From assembly GCA_037176725.1 (NCBI GenBank), contig JAZBRS010000060.1, positions 50,434,001-50,498,000 of the forward strand: a DNA stretch of 64,000 nt. The letters run 5' to 3'. This DNA comes from Posidonia oceanica. Its lineage: Eukaryota; Streptophyta; Magnoliopsida; Alismatales; Posidoniaceae. Shown one piece after another: positions 1 through 11,433 of the stretch (position 1 is the first letter of the stretch; every line of letters starts with the position of its first letter). Below the pieces are notes generated by a model. It searched no databases, had not been told where the DNA came from, and saw only the letters and a program-made list of their open reading frames with translations. Both the position numbers and the translations under genes were made by a program.

Positions 1-1
1 T

Positions 2-964
2 ACACTGGAGAAAGTATGCCGGATCTGCGGCTTCTCCAAGCTTATGGGAGCGCCTATTTTCATAAGGCGCAACAGACACATTGCAGTCCTGAGCCAACTA
101 TCTGGGCTCTCTACTGAAGGTTGTCAGCAAAGACTAATCTGCACCAACGGGCTCACGCCTAGGATACTTTGATGAAACTGTTGAGAAGTGTGCTGAACTC
201 GGAGATGAGCTGTGGCTCCAGGGATTTGTCACTCGCTTCCTAGGTGAGCTGATTTTCACTCATGGATGGATGACAGTTGCAATCGAAATTACTGAGATTG
301 CACTCGCTGTGGTGACCCAGCAGATCGACCTGGCACCAATCATCCTGATAGAGACTTATCGCGGATTGGACCGCGTCTCACACTACTGTCGCCACTTCCA
401 CCACTGCGGAGTACTCATACAAATTTGGTTGGCCGGACACTTAGAAATGGATATTTTGCGCCCCAAGGGCATGCTTTTGAAATATACTGCAATAGCGGCC
501 ATGCCAAGACTATCAAGAGTGTCCAGGAGGAATATGAGAAGCTGTCGAAGCTAACAGATGATGCAGTAACCTGGCGTATCGTCCCATCCACGGCTGAGCC
601 ATTCACTATTTTCTTTGGCACCCACAACATGCGACTTGTTGTGCTGCTAGGATTCGCCGGGGGTGTGGAATACCACCCTATCCGGGTCATATGGCAATTC
701 GGCTTCCAGCAGGGTGCCTTTGTTGATAGCACAATGCCTAGGCTTCTCCAGGCCTATCCTCTCAATTCAGCTGCTGCTACAACAGAGCTTGCCAACCTAA
801 TGCAGCATGGAGTGCAGTTGACGGACATCGCGGCAGCAAAGGGCTCAGGGTGCACCCCTGAGTATGTGACGGAGGTGTAGGGACTCTGGTCCATCATTGA
901 GATCCCACATGGCGCACCTTTATTCCCTGATTCTAGGAAGTCAAAGAGAGCCCGAACCAGTTAG
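2..964 (+). pseudogene. DUF7745-like ORF of element A, 5'-cut and frameshifted
   Basis: This is the C-terminal three quarters of the extra ORF found downstream of integrase in E1 and B. It can be followed from RICGFSKLMG through DELWLQGF, TYRGLDRVSHYCRHFH, a WRIVPSTAEPFT stretch and FGFQQGAFVDS to a final SRKSKRARTS. The frame changes at about 150-165 and again at about 455-475, and an in-frame TAG lies at 878-880, so it is dead. The terminal stop is at 962-964. The family is recognised from the FWxxxxHxFRF...ELTPTLEEV pattern of the intact copies; DUF7745 is a plant, retrotransposon-associated domain related to the plant mobile domain. Its biochemical role is unknown. The start lies outside the window. 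Confidence 0.75.
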
Positions 965-1385
965 GGTGTTGGCACAGTCGCTTATTCGGTTCTGAGTCAT
1001 GCTGTATTTTGTTCGGCCTATCATAGGCATGTAACCGAGACTTAATCAATACAAATGTTTTGTGCCAGCTGCTTGTTTGCAAGAATGCATGTGTGTTCTT
1101 ACCAACCATCCCTTGGGGCCTCTGGCCAGGCTTGCTGCCAGAATGCTGCAGGAAGCGCATTGAATAGTTCACAGAGCTTAAGAGCAGCGATCAAGACTTT
1201 TAGTACGAAGAAGTTGCAGGAAAGCCCCCCCCCCCCCCGTAATCAATCCAAATGCCAGAATCTCTGCAGACCCACACCGTCAAATCAAGCAAAGCCGTCG
1301 AGCACCCTCGCCCGGATCTTCCTCTGGACTGGTACCCCTAACTACTCTTTTGCCAAACAAGTCAGTTTTGTCTCCATCCTTCATT

Positions 1386-1412
1386 TTTTTGGTATCATCC
1401 TAATACCAGGGG
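1386..1412 (+). other. 3'-UTR hairpin, diverged copy
   Basis: TTTTTGGTAT pairs with ATACCAGGGG across a 7-nt loop, using four U-G wobbles in RNA. It is followed by GGCATC. It is the sense-strand counterpart of the better conserved hairpins at 20963-20992 in E1 and 47267-47295 in B. It lies between the DUF7745 ORF and the tandem array, as in E1. Confidence 0.5.
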
Positions 1413-1485
1413 CATCTTTTTTTGGCTGCCCTGTGGTATCACTCCCCCATCTTTCCCCCGTCGATATACCTGGATGTCACGGGTT

Positions 1486-2245
1486 CATCTGCATTTGCAA
1501 CCCTTCGGCTAAAGTTCCGAAACCATCACTTTTGGTCGATAAGTCCGTTATCTTATCATCTGCACTTGCAATCCTTCGGCTGATGCTCCGAAACCATCAC
1601 TTCTGGCTGATAAGTCTGTTATCTTATCATCTGCACTTGCAACCCTCCGGCTGATGCTCCGAAACCATCACTATTGGCCGATAAGTCCATTATCTTATCA
1701 TCTACATTTGCAATCTCCAGCTGATGTCCAGTAACCATCACTTTTGGCCGATTAGTGCGTTATCTTATCATCTGCATTTGCAATCTCCGACTGATGTCCA
1801 GTAACCCTCACTTCTGGCCGATAAGTCAGTTATCTTATCATCTGCACTTGCAACCCTCTGGTTGATGCTCTGAAAACATCACTTCTAGCCGATAAGTCCG
1901 TTATCTTATCATTTGCATTTGCAACCCTTCGGCTGATGCTCTGAATCCATCACTTATGGTTGATAAGTCCGTTATCTTATCATCTGCATTTGCAACCCTT
2001 CGGCTGATGCTCCGAAACCATCACCTCTAGCTGATAAGTCCGTGATCTTATCATCTGCACTTGCAATCTTCGGGTGATGCTCCGAAACCATCACCTCTGG
2101 CCGATAAGTCTGTGATCTTATCATCTGCATTTGCAAACCTCCCGGCTGATGTTCTGAAACCATCACATCTGGTCGATAAGTTCGAAAACTTATCACTTGC
2201 CTCAGCTGATGATCCAAAACTCGTCCTTTCTGGTCATTAGGTCCG
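1486..2245 (+). repeat. 71-bp tandem array in the 3' UTR of element A
   Basis: About ten diverged copies of a 71-bp unit. Each has a CATCTGCAYTTGCAAYCC start, a CTGATGCTCCGAAACCATCAC middle and a GATAAGTCCGTTATCTTAT end. Two successive unit starts at 1557 and 1628 give the period. Units degrade towards 2200. The ORFs in this stretch are repeat artefacts. Confidence 0.9.
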
Positions 2246-2739
2246 GAACTCACCAATCATCATCCTTCGCGCGACTTCGTTCCAGGTAGACGAAGTCCTG
2301 CATGCCTTCTCGGCAGGAGAAGATACCCCTCTTCTCTAGTGCGTTTTCAGAATTTTTGCCCCTTTTACTTTGCATGGCCTAGGCTATTTCGCTTGCTTCC
2401 TTGGGCAAGGACAAGCTATCTCTTTTCCCATTTCGGACCGGCAGCCCTCACTGCCCAAACGACAAGCCCGTTAGTCTTGTCCGGCGCCACCTTTTGCGTA
2501 AATTTGGACTAGCCGCTAAATTTTCGCATTGCACCGCAGCCCTTTTAGCATCCCTTCGCATAAACCCTGCATTTCTTTATTCATAACATCACGTGCTAGA
2601 TAGTTACATTAGCATGCATTGCATCAGCATTTGCATCTGCATTTGCATTTTGCATTGCGGCAACGAGTCACGACTTTCGGTGCATCCGCCGAATAAGTGA
2701 CTCACGCCGATAGCATTTGTTCTCCTACCGGTGTCGGGT
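2246..2739 (+). other. Non-coding 3' UTR of element A up to the PPT hairpin
   Basis: No gene seen. It contains a CATTTGCATCTGCATTTGCA-type simple repeat (about 2615-2660) and a block with TTTCGGTGCATCCGCCGAATAAGTGACTC-like sequence at about 2675-2705. That block recurs in reverse orientation in E1 (about 14405-14450) and B (about 45125-45165), just inside each PPT. Confidence 0.7.
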
Positions 2740-2815
2740 GGGGTGTCTTGTCAACCCTGAGCCATGGTCTCGCTACGCTTGACCTCGCTCAGGGAGGGGC
2801 ATCTGTAGACACCCC
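2740..2815 (+). promoter_or_regulatory. PPT of element A inside a nested inverted repeat
   Basis: The purine run GGGAGGGGC plus ATC (2792-2803) directly precedes the LTR start TGTAG at 2804, the place expected for the plus-strand DNA primer. GGGGTGTC (2740-2747) pairs with GACACCCC (2808-2815) in the LTR, and CCCTGAGC (2755-2762) pairs with GCTCAGGG (2787-2794). The same design occurs in E1, D and B. Confidence 0.8.
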
Positions 2816-5660
2816 ATTTTGACAGACTTTCAGTTGGGGAATCTCTGGTGATTTGTTCAGTGTGGCACGGTGAAAACCAATTTCAAACCCTCGAAACCAA
2901 CCCTAAACCAACCCAAAACATTTCAAATACCCAAAACCCAACATCACAAGCCTTTTCAAAGCCCAAAACTCTTTGGTGGGTCAAGGACAAGGAGATGGGC
3001 CTGGATTTCACTGTATAGGCCCAGTCCACTGAGCTGCACGTTTGGTCGCCACTCGTAGAGGCGACTAGACCCTGTCGCCACTCGCTGAGGCGACTTGACC
3101 TCGTTGCAACTCTGAGCAGCGACTGGGTTTGTCGCCAGCGAGACCGGTGATTTTCTGCAACTCAGACCACTGCTTGAATTTCTTTCTGCCTACCACCACC
3201 GGTCATCTCCTCCACCGCACGGCCTGCCACCCCGTCCCCTCACCACTTACTCGCCCAATACCTCCACGCACTACATGCCAATAACTACTAACTCCCTGCC
3301 ACCGATCACCCTCTCCGTCGGCAGTCTTCCCGCTCTCTCCCGAGCCATTGCCAAGGCCGTCCACCTCTTCTGCCATCGACGACTTCGTCGTCCTCACCCC
3401 TGCACCCACACTTACTTCCTTGGCTTCCAATCCCTCTCACAGCCACTCACACCACCGCCTCTACACCTCGCCTGCCACCCCGTTCTTCCCATTTGCTTCG
3501 GCCGGCGAACAAAACCAATGCACCCAACATTGAACCCATTCACCAGCCTTCTTCCCCAACTCCGTCCATCTTCTCCAGTGAGCTACAGAGGTTGATTCCT
3601 CACCCCCATTGCATGCTTGAGGGTCCGAGAACATTCCCAGACCTCCTCCCTTCTCGACCGAATAGGCCGTCCACCTCCTTGCGCTCTTGGTCATGCCAAC
3701 GGCCGAGGATGCACGACAATGCCGGCCAACGGCCGACGGAGGCGGGAAAGAGACGCTTGTCTCTTTTCTCAGCCCGCAAGCACTCCCTCATGTCCCCCTC
3801 GTTCCCTCGATGCTTCCTAGCCAACTCGTGGGATCGTTGGCTGCTCACAAGGCCCATCTCCGGCGAGCTTCGGCGGTAAAAAGAGGTGGAGGTGGGTGGA
3901 GCGCCACAAGCCACCGTTTTCCACACCGAAGGTGTGGCTGGGTTCATGGGAACGTCGTCGACGTTCTCCGATCCTCCCCAGCCTTTTTCGTTTTGCCTGG
4001 AGTGAGCAGTTTGCTATTGAAGTTTGTTAATCAGACTGCCAGGTCAGCCGCCGCTCCAAGTGGCAACTAACTTGCAACTTTGAATTGTCGTCGGCTGATC
4101 TTTGGGCCGACGCTCTGGGCAATTTAGGCCATCATTTTGCTTAATTTTTGTTTCTCTGTGATTGTGAATGTATGCTCTTTAATGTCGTATAATTAGTTGC
4201 TTGCTTTGCATCGTGTGTGGAGCGAGATTTCGCTCCAAAGTCCGTTGTTCGGACTGCCTGATTGTAGAGGTGTCGCCGGTTCCACCGGCGACTACCTTGC
4301 AACTTTGGCAGCCCACCGGTCGGACTTTGAGCCGGTGTATCTCGTTACCCAAGCCTCTGTTTCATATGATTTTTGTTTCCTTGTCATCATGGTTGATTGC
4401 TCTACATGTTTGCATCTTTAGTTTTCAATCTTGCATGGTTTTGGGTGCGGGATTTGGTCATGAAGTTCGATCCTGGGCTACCAGTTGAGCCGCCACTCAC
4501 ACCGGCGACTCGATTGTGTTTTTTAACAGTCCACTGGCCGGACTTTAGGCCGCCATATCTCATTACCCATATTGCCATTTTACAAAGTAATTGCATAGTT
4601 TTGATCGTGGATATGCCATCTGTAATCCTGCATGCTTGGTTTCCTATTTCACATATTCTACATAGCTTGTTTTTGGTAGCAAAGGCTACTGCTTGGGAGT
4701 ACTGTGCATGGCCTTGTCGCCTGGGAGCACGACGACTGGACTAGATGCCACTCACAGTGGCGACCTGGTCAGTTGCTGCTCTCAGCAGCGACCTGGTTGC
4801 AGTCCAGGCAGTGGGCTGCGCCGCTCACTTGCCGCCTTCTCGCTTTGTTGATCAACTTGCTTTGATGTCATCTTTTGCCTTAAGAATGCTATCTTTATTG
4901 TTTTGTTGCCAGTTTTACGTTTCGCATGATTTCCTTAGCTTCCTTGGCGATGATTGCCACTGTGTTGGTAGAAGGAGATGTGCTCCATGTCGCCCGTCCT
5001 ACCGGCGACAGGCACTGCCGTTGCTCAGGTCGGCGACTCCCGTAGTAATCCAGGTAGTGGGCATAGCCACTCCCACCGTCACTTCTTTGTTTTATTCAAC
5101 TCCTTTGGCTTTAGTTTCACTTTCCTCGTTCGTCTATTGTCTATTTGCAATGTTTTAATTTTACTTAATTGCTTTTAAACCTGGTTTGCTAAGCTTCACA
5201 TGATTTATAATTACATGTTGCATACTGCTTTTGGGCGAATATAAATCGGCATTTATTTGCCAACATTTGCCACACAATAGCAGATCAGTTAAGAAAGACC
5301 GATTCATCAGGTGTGTCGGGGGTGCCTAACACCTTCTCCGCGCGTAACAGGAGTCCTTACCCTTTCTTTAGACCGCATTGACTCTGTGTCACACATTTGC
5401 ATTGGATTTTGCATGCTTTTAAAATGCATAGGTTTTCCCTACACGTTCCTTATATGGTTTCCTAGTTTTCCCATTTTTATAAATTAGGTGGCGACTCCTT
5501 GTCTTTTCTTTTATTTTCCTTTTACGTTCGTCTCTACTTTTCGGTGTTTTCGAGTTGAGTTTCCTTCCTCGAATCCACCCGCTTATAGTGGCCTACTATC
5601 GGTCGGTGCACGCGAGCTTTGGCATCGTGCATGGACACGTCGATTTTCAGGATTACTACA
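2804..5660 (+). mobile_element. 3' LTR of element A (2857 bp)
   Basis: Starts TGTAGACACCCC and ends GATTACTACA. The end is fixed by comparison with S1, whose reverse complement ends in nearly the same sequence. It contains GTCGCC...GGCGAC hairpin motifs near its start (about 3047-3140) and in the middle (about 4260-5060). The family-wide block GGTGCCTAACACCTTC starts at 5321 and a TGGCGACTCC motif lies at about 5490. No TATA box or polyadenylation site can be assigned. ORFs here are not conserved and look accidental. Confidence 0.85.
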
Positions 5661-6175
5661 CATACTGCCCCACCATACTTTCAAACGTGCATCACATCAT
5701 CCGGCATTTCTTTTTAGTTTTCATCATGTTTTCAAAGCATGTTGCACATTGCCCTCGGCATACATTAATCGGAATGAATAGCCTACATTAGCCACAAATG
5801 AGCGGATTGGCCTAGAAAGACCGACTTCCTCGGGCATATCGGGGGTGCCTAACACCTTCCCCGTGTGTAATAGGAGTCATTGCCCTTTCTCTGGACCGCA
5901 ATGACCTTGTGTCGAGTACATTTGGGTCGGACTTGCATGTTTTTTCATATCGCATGGGTTTTCTTGTGTATTTTCCCGCATTCGGTTTTCCTAGTCTTCC
6001 GACTTTAATTGATTGGGTGGTGACTTCACGTTTTCTTTATTTTTTTCCTCATTCACCCATTTTCCAGTGTTCTCACCCAAGTCGAGTCCTCCTCAGATGC
6101 ACCATTGGCCGTGACCCAACTGCCCTCGTGGCCCCGCCTCCGCAGGTTCGATCACGTCGATGGTCACAAATAGCA
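5661..6175 (+). mobile_element. Fragment of an older related LTR
   Basis: The end of a plus-orientation LTR of the same superfamily. It carries the GGGGGTGCCTAACACCTTCCCC block at about 5840 and a diverged TGGTGACTTC motif near 6018. Its left part is missing, consistent with element A having inserted into it. The right end is uncertain; GATGGTCACA near 6170 is a possible terminus. 6176-6225 is unassigned. Confidence 0.6.
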
Positions 6176-6225
6176 CACCACATTGACCCATGCCTAATGC
6201 TAATGAGGACACGATGCCTCCAAAT

Positions 6226-6560
6226 TGTTGGGATCTAAGGCTTCTCTAGAGGGGGTGAATAGAGAATTAAAAAAAATGCAGAATTTAAAACTTAATTTGA
6301 CAAGCACAAGCAATATTCAAGTAAATAGAATAAAGTGAATGATTTGAATGTTAAACTACAAACATACAAAGAAGGGGATGAGAGAAATTGAGTGCACCAT
6401 TGATTTATAATGGTTCAACCTCCCTGAATTAGTCTACTCCTCGAGAACCCCTCGAGAGTTTCCTTAATCCGATCTTATTCCCAGGCCAAGATCCCGCCGT
6501 TACACTCCTTGACGAATCCTCGCTAAACTTTGCAGAAATCGCGGTTTTCCTTCTCACAAC
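6226..6560 (-). mobile_element. Older SIRE-like copia LTR fragment
   Basis: Starts TGTTGGGATCTAAGG and continues CTCTAGAGGGGGTGAATAGAG. It resembles the left part of the next LTR (6561 onward), including ACATACAAAGAAGGGGATGAGAG, but is well diverged from it. I read it as an older copy truncated by the next element. A partial tandem duplication inside one LTR is the alternative. Confidence 0.5.
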
Positions 6561-6705
6561 TGTAGGAAATTAGGACTTCTCCAGAGGGGGTAAATAGAGA
6601 ATTTTATATATAATGCGGAATTTAAACTAACTTTGACAATCATAAGAAATTTATCAAGTAAATCAAATGTAGAGCTAGATTTTGGATATTAAACTAATAA
6701 CATAC

Positions 6706-9675
6706 TGTAGTAACCCTAAAAATCGACACGTCCATGCACGATGAAAAAGCTCACGTGTACCGACTGATAATAGGCCACTGATAGTAGGTTGATCCAAGGA
6801 GGGACATTCGACTCAAAAAACACCGAAAAAGCAGAGACGAACGCAAAAGGAAAACCAAAGAAAAGACAAGGAGTCACCACCTAATTTATTAAAATAGGAA
6901 AAACTAGGAAAACCGTGAAAGAAACATGCAAAGAAGACTTATGCATTTTAAAAGCATGCAAATCCGATCCAAGTGTGTGACACAGAGTCAATGCGGTCCA
7001 GAGATAGGGTAAGGACTCTTGTTATGCGTGGGGAAGGTGTTAGGCACCCCCGACATGCCCAAGGAGTCAGTCTTTCTAAACTGATCTACTATTGTGTGGC
7101 AAATGTTGGCGTAAAACGCCGATTTATGTTCGCCCTAAGGTGGTATGCAATATGCAATTATAAACCATGCAAAGCTTAGCAAACCTTGTTTAAAAGCGAT
7201 TAATTAAAGTTTAAAATGCTACAAGGAGGTGCAAACAGGTCAGGAAAACACAACCAAGGTGCACAATTTGAAAACCACTGTTAAACTATGTGCTAGGGTG
7301 CTAAAACATGCTCCGGAAACAATCAGGTGCAAAAACGAGGTTTGAGTCGAAGACGGCTCACGAAAACAGACTGCAGTAAACTTAATACCCAGCGTCCTAC
7401 GTAGAGGACAAGAAACCTACGGAACATGCATGCACAACTAATAAAACATGATATTAATACCAAGTAAAAGCCATGGGCAAAATAGAGCAAGCCAAACAAT
7501 CAGAGCAATAACAATCGAAGCATGAAAACCAAGAACGGGCGTGAAACCTGGAAGCCACAGACCCAGAGTGTTGAACGCTGGACACAACTGCGTCTAACGT
7601 AGCACGCAACGAGCTCAGCGTCCAACACTGAGAGGTAGATGCATGAAAATTGGAAAGAAACTGGGCTCATGATTCATTAACAGAGTCTGCAACTCAATGA
7701 AAGCAGATGAGAACTTAGCATACACTCAAAAATCAAATCAACAACCCATAAGAAAAGGGATTCAAATGCATATAATGGCAGCAAAGCTCAGAGGTGTAAA
7801 ACGCTGCAATTACCAACGTCTTATGTAAGACGATGGTAACAACAGCGTCTAATGTAAGACGCTGGTAACAACAACGTCTAACACTCTAGAGATAGATCCA
7901 CAAGAAAACTAGCATGCAACTTAAATAAAGCAATATGTAAAGCTAAAAGTAGTTGAAAGAGGACCCATATACTAACATGCATGCATGGATCAAACAAACA
8001 TTCAAGCAAAATAGCTTTGAGCAGTTATTAAAGCAAAGCAAGCACAAGGAGTGTAAGACACTAAGGAGGTCAGCGTATAATGTTGAACGCTGGCGCACCT
8101 TGCGTCCAACACCCAGGCAGGCCATCTTGAAGACAGAGAAGGAAAACCACGCTGGAAAATAACATGATTTAAAACATGGCATCTAGAAGCATGAAGGAAA
8201 GCATACACGACATTAAACCATATAGCGTGCTTATTAAACCATATCAGCAAAAGAAACAGCAAAGGAAAAATAGCAAGGGCGTTGGACGCTGCCACAGGGC
8301 ACGTCCAACGTTAGACGCACCAAGTTATGCGTCTAACAAGTCGGGATACTTCTCGGCAAGAAACAGCATCCAAATCGATCAAAAATGGGAAACTAAATAG
8401 CTAGGAAGCAAGAGTGAACAAAGACGAATCTAAACATGTGCTTGGTGTCAAAAATGGGTGAGTGGATCGCTCCACCCAATTCCTCCCTCTCACCGCCGGT
8501 TTCCATGGCTTCTACGGCCATTTGTGAGGCTAGCGAGCCACGGTGACCAGCTGTGAAGCTCCGTGGGGGCGAGGGAAGACTTCCCAGACCTTAAGCAAGC
8601 CATGGGGTATGCGAGGGAAGCTGCCACACACTCATAGGTCGGCGGCCTCGTGCGGGCGGCGAACCCATCGTTGGACTCCGGCAGCAAGGTGGTGGAGCTA
8701 CGTGCGTGGTGAAGTGTGTTCGAAAAGGAGCCTACTATGCTACCATATGCATGTTTAAGCTAAAGGTCGAAGAAGATTACCTGTTTGCAGCCTGGAATGG
8801 TGTCTCGCTGTTGGCCGGTGGAGATGGATGGCGACAGACGGTGAGCTCTAGAGGGCAGCCTGAACATGGGAGAAGGTTCGAGAAGACCGCTCTCAGGTTG
8901 GGAAGCTCTCTGGGAATCACTCAAGGCTTGGGGGGATTCTGAATTCTGAGCAGAATGGGTGTGGTGGTGTGAAATCTGTGATGGGTTCTCCTTGTGTTCG
9001 CCGATTTTGCAGAGGTGGCAGGCGAGGTGCCGAGGGCGGTGGAGAGAGATGGAGCCACAACTGAGAGTGTGGGCATGTCAGGGAATGGCAGAGGAGTAAG
9101 CAGTGTCAGGTTTGCAGGTGTCAGGTGGGCGAGGCAGTGGAGAAAGATGTGAGGAGCAAGTTGCTGGCGAAGGTGGGAGGTGGCAGGTCAGAGAGGATGG
9201 GTAGTAACTGGGGCTTTTTTTTAACGTTTGGTAGGAGTGGGTAGTAAGTGGGGAGTGGACGTGAGGTCATGGGGTGGCAGGAGAGGGTGGAGGGCAGCTC
9301 AGGGCGTGGCGGAGGGTGGCCAAAGGACGCTGGCCATCCCGACACGTTGGACGCTCATCGGAGCTGTGTCCAACATAAGATGCTAGCACAGACAGTGTCT
9401 AACGTTGGACGCTGGCACGGGCAGCGTCTAACGTCCCGGAGGTGTTTCAAGGCTGTTTTTGGGAATTTTGGCTTAGGTTAGGATTTGGTTTAAGACTAAA
9501 GTAAGGATTGGGATTGGTTTAGGCGGGTTTAAGTGGGTTTTAGAGAGATCAAGGTCTAGGTCAAAGTCTAGGTTGGATTTGGGTAGGGTTTGGAAATGGT
9601 TTGTCAGGCCGCGAACTTGAGCAAGCTTCTAGGGAAATCCACCAACTTAAAGCCTGTCAAAATGGGGTGTCTACA
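6706..9675 (-). mobile_element. Solo LTR S1 (2970 bp) of the Tat-like family
   Basis: Begins TGTAGTAACCC and ends GGGGTGTCTACA, the reverse of the element A LTR termini. CATAC flanks it at 6701-6705 and 9676-9680, a perfect 5-bp target duplication, with no internal region between. It splits the copia LTR. It has the family block in reverse (about 7008-7050), a diverged TGGTGACTCC motif in U5 (about 6870), and GTTGGACGC/GCGTCTAAC hairpin motifs at about 7560-8340 and 9343-9431. It is the product of LTR-LTR recombination. Confidence 0.9.
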
Positions 9676-10186
9676 CATACAAAGAAGGGGATGAGAGGCA
9701 ATGAGATTACTCAAATGATTTATAGTGGTTCAGCCTCCCCGGCTTAGTCCACCCCTCAAGAAAACCCCTCGAGAGTTACCTTAATCCTGATCTTGTTCCA
9801 GGCCAAGATCCCATCGTAAACCCTTGATGAAACTACGCCAAGTCCCTGCAAAAATTGCGGTACCTCTTCTCGCTCCTGGAGAAGAACTCTACTCAAGAAA
9901 GGAAAATTACAACTTCTTTTCAACTCTTTCTATATCTCCCTAAACATATTTGGTTGGTGGAAATGATGCTCTCTTAGCTTGGGAAATGTCTCTCAAAGAA
10001 ATGAGTGGAATGTTTAACAAAAGGATGGGAATTTAGCTCAACAAATTGTATATGATGTGCAATATACTTATCTAATCTCTGGTGTGAAATATGAGCATAG
10101 TGGTGTCCTATATATAGGCATGGGTTAGAATAAACATGTGTAAAATGAGCTCATAATTCTCTCAAACGTTCACAAACAGCCACTAA

Positions 10187-10401
10187 TTCGGTATGCCGAA
10201 ATTAATCGGTCGATTGAATTTCACAATGGTCGGATACTTCGGTATACTGAAATATTTCAGTGTGCCGAATGTATTCCTAGTTGTGAAAACAGATAGCCCA
10301 GATTTCAGTATACCGAAGTATTTCGGTATGCTGAAGCAGGTCGTTGCTGTGAACACTAATATTCCCTGATTCGGTATACCGAAAATATTCGATATGCCGA
10401 A
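10187..10401. repeat. 66-bp repeats with paired TTCGGTATACCGAA palindromes
   Basis: Seven variants of the 14-bp palindrome start at 10187, 10238, 10256, 10304, 10322, 10370 and 10388. The last six form three pairs, 18 bp within a pair and 66 bp between pairs. They lie in the copia LTR, near its 5' end in the minus-strand sense, where U3 regulatory sites are expected. Confidence 0.85.
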
Positions 10402-10756
10402 CGGCCTGTTTTAGCCCTATAATGAATGTACTCAATGAATTTGTTTCTTTTTGGGCTATGGCTATTTTCCTAAGTCACTATGGGGGTGTTTGGGAGATTA
10501 TTACAATTTCTTAAAATACAACATACTCATTTAAATGACTCGTTTAATTATATATAATCTTTGTCTTCATTCTTCAATTGTTTTGACTTGATCTTCAATT
10601 GAAATGCCTTGATCTTCCTTATTGATTTCTTCTTTGCCAATATCCCTTCTTCTTTTTCCAAAGTGCATGAGAACTTCTTTCTTGACCTATTAAGAAGGTT
10701 AGCTCACAAATATGTTTTGATATCATCAAAACCGAGATGAGGCATTTTTGCCAACA

Positions 10757-11433
10757 ATCTCCCCCTTTTTTATGATGACAAAAACCATAAATATTTAAAG
10801 CTATAGAAATGGCTCTCCCTTGGAATGTGCCTAAAAGATATGTTCAATATAAGTCTAAGTTTACTTCTCCCCCTCTAACTTATATTAACATGATAAACTC
10901 AAAACATAGCTTTGGAAAAACCTATCATTATTCTTAAACTTCTCCTTTTTATCATAAGCAAAAAGAATAGAATGCATAAATCCAAAGAAATATAAGCAAT
11001 AGCATTAATTTCATTATATCAATATAAAGCTTCTACCCTTTGTTATCAATGTAAGGATATTCAAATAAGTATCAAAACCAATGTTATAAGATACCAACTA
11101 TTAAAAAGAATCAACTATTATAAAACAATTTTTATAAGATTTTCAATAAGAAATCATCAAAATCATCTTCAAAAGGTAACTAATAAGCAATAAGTATCCA
11201 AATCAATTCTTTTGTTCAATAATAATAAAATCAAAATCATTTTTATTTAATCAACAATATGATGAGTAAATAATATTCAATCAACTTCAACTTCATATGG
11301 TAAATGATATGCATTAATCTCAATTTTATATGGTAAAATCAATTAATACCAAATGTTAGATCTATACCAATATGTTAGATCAATAGGCATCAAGATCAAA
11401 AGATATTCAATTATAAACATCATGATGAGTAAA
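10757..11433 (-). mobile_element. Copia PPT and AT-rich internal 3' sequence
   Basis: Begins with the complement of the PPT (10757-10772) and TATGATGACAAAAACC, typical of SIRE-type elements. The rest is AT-rich with no coding frame. It stops at 11434, where E1 inserted. The remaining copia sequence should lie on the far side of E1, outside the window. Confidence 0.55.

Larger units (their letters stand above)
1..5660 (+). mobile_element. Element A: 3' part of a Tat-like Ty3/gypsy retrotransposon
   Basis: Plus-strand element entering from the left edge. Visible in order are a decayed DUF7745-like ORF, a 3' UTR with a 71-bp array, a PPT and a 3' LTR beginning TGTAGACACCCC and ending TACTACA. 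This matches the 3' half of E1 and B in reverse orientation. Gag-pol would lie to the left of the window. It appears to sit inside an older LTR piece (5661 onward). Confidence 0.85.
6561..10756 (-). mobile_element. SIRE-like Ty1/copia 3' LTR, split by solo LTR S1
   Basis: Left end TGTAGG and right end CCAACA are near-inverted termini. About 1.2 kb remains after removing S1 and one TSD copy. Immediately right of the LTR, ATCTCCCCCTTTTTT is the complement of an AAAAAAGGGGGAGAT PPT, the hallmark of SIRE/Maximus elements; this sets the minus orientation. A 66-bp tandem repeat with TTCGGTATACCGAA palindromes lies at 10187-10401. Confidence 0.65.

Noticed and set aside
3200..4070. GC-rich region with 100-codon frames on both strands in the A LTR, with similar text in E1 and S1
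   Set aside because: Similar DNA recurs in the LTRs but with frame-breaking differences, and frames on opposite strands compete. Treated as LTR sequence, not a captured gene.
5661..5665. CATAC after element A, identical to the S1 target duplication
   Set aside because: Probably coincidence: S1 has its own matched CATAC pair and A's left flank is outside the window.
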